DNA from: Nitratireductor indicus C115
Lineage (GTDB): Bacteria; Pseudomonadota; Alphaproteobacteria; Rhizobiales; Rhizobiaceae
Reading direction: 5' to 3'
Assembly (NCBI RefSeq): GCF_000300515.1
Contig: NZ_AMSI01000001.1
Location: forward strand, 124,001 to 188,000
Length of the DNA stretch: 64,000 nucleotides
Part shown: piece by piece, positions 61,811-64,000 of the stretch
Layout of the letters: the number at the start of each line of letters is the position of its first letter
Numbering within the stretch: the stretch's first letter is position 1
Position numbers and translations under genes: made by a program
Notes under the pieces: model-generated
Databases searched by the model: none
What the model saw: only the letters and a program-made list of their open reading frames with translations
What the model was told of the DNA's origin: nothing

Positions 61811-63088
61811 GTGGCGCGCAAGACATATCTCTTTACAAGTGAATCCGTTTCCGAAGGTCATCCCGACAAGGTGTGTGATCGCATTTCCGATGAAATCGTG
61901 GATCTGATCTATCGGGAAGCCAAGAAAGCGGACATGGATCCGTGGAAGGTCCGTGTGGCCTGCGAAACGCTGGCAACGACCAACCGCGTCGTGATCGCCG
62001 GTGAAGTGCGCGTACCTGAGACGCTGCTGAAACACGACAAGGCCGGTAAGGTAGTGACGGATTCCCGGGGGCATCCCCTCGTCAATCCTTCCCGTTTTCG
62101 CTCTGCTGCACGGCGCGCTATCCGCGCCATCGGTTACGAGCAGGACGGCTTCCACTGGAAGACCGCAAAAATCGACGTTTTGCTGCACGGCCAGTCGCCG
62201 GATATCGGCCAGGGCGTGGACAACGCCGCCGACCGGCAGGGCGAAGAGGGCGCGGGCGATCAGGGCATCATGTTCGGCTATGCCTGCCGCGAAACCCCGG
62301 ATTTGATGCCGGCCCCGATCTATTATTCGCACAAGATCCTGCAGCTCCTTGCCGATGCGCGCAAGGAAGGCAAGGGCGATGTCGGCAAGCTCGGTCCCGA
62401 TGCCAAGGCGCAGGTCACCGTCCGCTATGTCGACGGCAAGCCGGTCGAAGTCACCGAGATCGTTCTGTCGACCCAGCACATGGATGAAAGCTGGGACAGC
62501 AAGAAGGTGCGCAGCGTCGTGGAGCCCTACATCATGGAGGCCCTTTCGACCGGTGGCATCGCTGTCGCCTCCAACTGCAACTGGTACATCAATCCGACCG
62601 GCAAGTTCGTGATCGGCGGTCCCGATGGCGATGCCGGCCTCACGGGCCGCAAGATCATCGTGGACACCTATGGCGGCGCGGCTCCGCACGGCGGCGGCGC
62701 GTTCTCGGGCAAGGACACGACCAAGGTCGATCGTTCCGCAGCCTACGCCGCACGCTATCTCGCCAAGAACGTGGTCGCTGCCGGTCTTGCCGACCGTTGC
62801 ACGATCCAGCTTTCCTACGCCATCGGCGTTGCCCAGCCCCTGTCGGTCTATGTCGACCTGCACGGCACGGGCCGCGTTTCCGAAGAGGAAATCGAACTGG
62901 CCGTGCGCAAGGTCATGGATTTGTCGCCCACGGGGATCCGCAAGCATCTCGATCTCAACCGCGCGATTTATGCAAAGACATCGGCTTACGGCCATTTTGG
63001 ACGCAAGGCTGGCCGCGATGGATCCTTCTCATGGGAGCGGACGGACCTGGTCAAGGCGCTGAAGCAGGAGCTGGCAAAGGCCGCTTGA
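61811..63088 (+). CDS. metK: S-adenosylmethionine synthase
   Basis: MetK makes SAM from methionine and ATP. The 425-aa alphaproteobacterial form begins with [20 protein letters not shown] (ATP and metal binding) and contains [33 protein letters not shown] and the phosphate loop [19 protein letters not shown]. The start is GTG at 61811 behind GAGGGG. It is about 40 residues longer than E. coli MetK, as is usual in this class. trmB follows after a strong hairpin. Confidence 0.97.
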   Translation: MARKTYLFTSESVSEGHPDKVCDRISDEIVDLIYREAKKADMDPWKVRVACETLATTNRVVIAGEVRVPETLLKHDKAGKVVTDSRGHPLVNPSRFRSAARRAIRAIGYEQDGFHWKTAKIDVLLHGQSPDIGQGVDNAADRQGEEGAGDQGIMFGYACRETPDLMPAPIYYSHKILQLLADARKEGKGDVGKLGPDAKAQVTVRYVDGKPVEVTEIVLSTQHMDESWDSKKVRSVVEPYIMEALSTGGIAVASNCNWYINPTGKFVIGGPDGDAGLTGRKIIVDTYGGAAPHGGGAFSGKDTTKVDRSAAYAARYLAKNVVAAGLADRCTIQLSYAIGVAQPLSVYVDLHGTGRVSEEEIELAVRKVMDLSPTGIRKHLDLNRAIYAKTSAYGHFGRKAGRDGSFSWERTDLVKALKQELAKAA

Positions 63089-63133
63089 GCGCCCGTTGGC
63101 AGGGAAACCCCGCCATGGCTGAAATGAAAATGT

Positions 63134-63172
63134 GAAGCGCCGCCGCGAATCCCCCGGGATGCGCGGCGCTTC
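63134..63172 (+). terminator. Terminator-like hairpin after metK
   Basis: GAAGCGCCGC (63134-63143) and GCGGCGCTTC (63163-63172) form a perfect 10-bp stem with a 19-nt loop, followed by GGTTTC. It lies 46 nt after the metK stop. Confidence 0.65.
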
Positions 63173-63250
63173 GGTTTCTGGGACTGTCTGGCGCGAGCGC
63201 CGGGAATGAGGAAAGTGGCGCGGAAATGCGTCCGGTACTGGGGAACATGC

Positions 63251-63958
63251 ATGGCTGAAGAGCGGCGCACCCGATCGACGGAAGCCTTTTACGGGCGCAG
63301 ACATGGCAAGACGCTGCGCCCGCGTCAGGGTGCGGCGCTGGACGCTTTCCTGGCAGCAACGCTGATCGATCTGGAGAAGCCGTCGCCTGCGGAAATTTCC
63401 GAGCTTTTTTCCGTTGCCGTGACATCCGTTCGCCTGGAGATCGGTTTTGGCGGCGGAGAGCATCTTCTGACGCAGGTTGAGCGCTACCCCGAAACGGGCT
63501 TCATTGGCGTGGAACCTTTCGTCAATGGCATGGCAAAACTTGCAGCCGCAGCGGAAGAAGGCGAAACCGGACGACCGTCAAACCTGCGTGTCTATGACGA
63601 CGATGCGACTGAGGTGCTCGATTGGCTGCCTGAAGGCTGCGTTGAGGGCATTGACCTTCTTTATCCCGATCCGTGGCCGAAGAAGCGGCACTGGAAGCGG
63701 CGTTTCGTGAGCCAGGTCAATCTGGACCGCTTTGCCCGGGTTCTGAAGCCGGGCGGGTTGTTCCGCTTTGCCTCCGATATCGACACCTATGTGAACTGGA
63801 CATTGATGCATTGCCGTGTCCATCCGGCGTTCGAATGGGTGGCGCAAAGCGCGCTCGACTGGCGCACCCCCTATGAGGGGTGGCCTGGCACGCGGTACGA
63901 AGCCAAGGCAATCCGCGAAGGCCGCCCCCCGGCCTATCTGACCTTCCGCCGCCTGTAG
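63251..63958 (+). CDS. trmB: tRNA (guanine-N7-)-methyltransferase
   Basis: TrmB methylates G46 in the variable loop of tRNA. The 235-aa Rossmann methyltransferase has the motif I region [14 protein letters not shown] and the diagnostic [19 protein letters not shown] near residue 135. [20 protein letters not shown] at the C-terminus holds the conserved T-x-[FY]-E-x-K-type pattern. The ATG at 63251 opens [17 protein letters not shown], the usual start; the frame continues to 63206. It closes the conserved metK-trmB block. The last 42 bases hold no recognisable gene. Confidence 0.96.
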   Translation: MAEERRTRSTEAFYGRRHGKTLRPRQGAALDAFLAATLIDLEKPSPAEISELFSVAVTSVRLEIGFGGGEHLLTQVERYPETGFIGVEPFVNGMAKLAAAAEEGETGRPSNLRVYDDDATEVLDWLPEGCVEGIDLLYPDPWPKKRHWKRRFVSQVNLDRFARVLKPGGLFRFASDIDTYVNWTLMHCRVHPAFEWVAQSALDWRTPYEGWPGTRYEAKAIREGRPPAYLTFRRL

Positions 63959-64000
63959 GGCATCCCGCGCTCTGCCTTCGTGCCGCGCGAATGCGGAACG

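Overview
The window is high-GC DNA from an alphaproteobacterium, most likely of the order Hyphomicrobiales (Rhizobiales). The evidence is the housekeeping run at the right end (tsaB-rimI-plsC-miaB-phoH-ybeY-corC/tlyC-lnt-XRE regulator-metK-trmB), a 425-residue MetK, an NAD-dependent fdsGBA-fdhD-fdsD formate dehydrogenase operon, and rhizobial-type iron boxes (IRO and ICE) in one divergent promoter. I cannot name the genus.

Layout. 1-2 kb: start of a peptide ABC transporter (substrate-binding protein, then the first permease, cut by the window edge). 2-10 kb: DUF924 protein, a fatty acyl-CoA ligase with a Lys/Ala-rich N-terminal tail, pgi, a MocR-type regulator, a chromate transporter and a CoxG-like protein. 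10-15 kb: a large secreted protein resembling GH101/GH129 glycosidases, paaG and mrp. 14.9-22 kb: LysR regulator followed by fdsG-fdsB-fdsA-fdhD-fdsD. 22-26.5 kb: a lipoprotein autotransporter subtilase (NalP/SphB1 type), pyrC and thiD. 26.6-30.5 kb: a FecBCD-type ferric-chelate importer divergent from a SAM methyltransferase, with an IRO-like and an ICE-like box between them. 30.5-32.5 kb: IclR regulator plus family III CoA-transferase.

At 32861 lies tRNA-Arg(CCG). It is followed by about 10 kb of accessory DNA: a decayed alpha/beta hydrolase, a TetR regulator and quinone oxidoreductase sharing a matched pair of 16-bp operators, an uncharacterised 322-aa protein, a Fic protein overlapping a 1172-aa SF1 helicase, an IS3-family remnant, a ketopantoate-reductase-like gene coupled to a 40-codon ORF, and an AT-rich patch. 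The Fic-helicase pair, with a perfect 14-bp inverted repeat over the Fic start codon and the convergent 322-aa gene, is the best candidate here for an undescribed (possibly defence or toxin-type) system.

From 44.4 kb core genes resume: mgtE behind a hairpin that would hide its ribosome binding site, an Lrp regulator divergent from an AceE/MdeB-like 2-oxoacid dehydrogenase E1, small exported or membrane proteins, glcB and the conserved tsaB-to-trmB block. No CRISPR array, rRNA, integrase or intact insertion sequence was seen.
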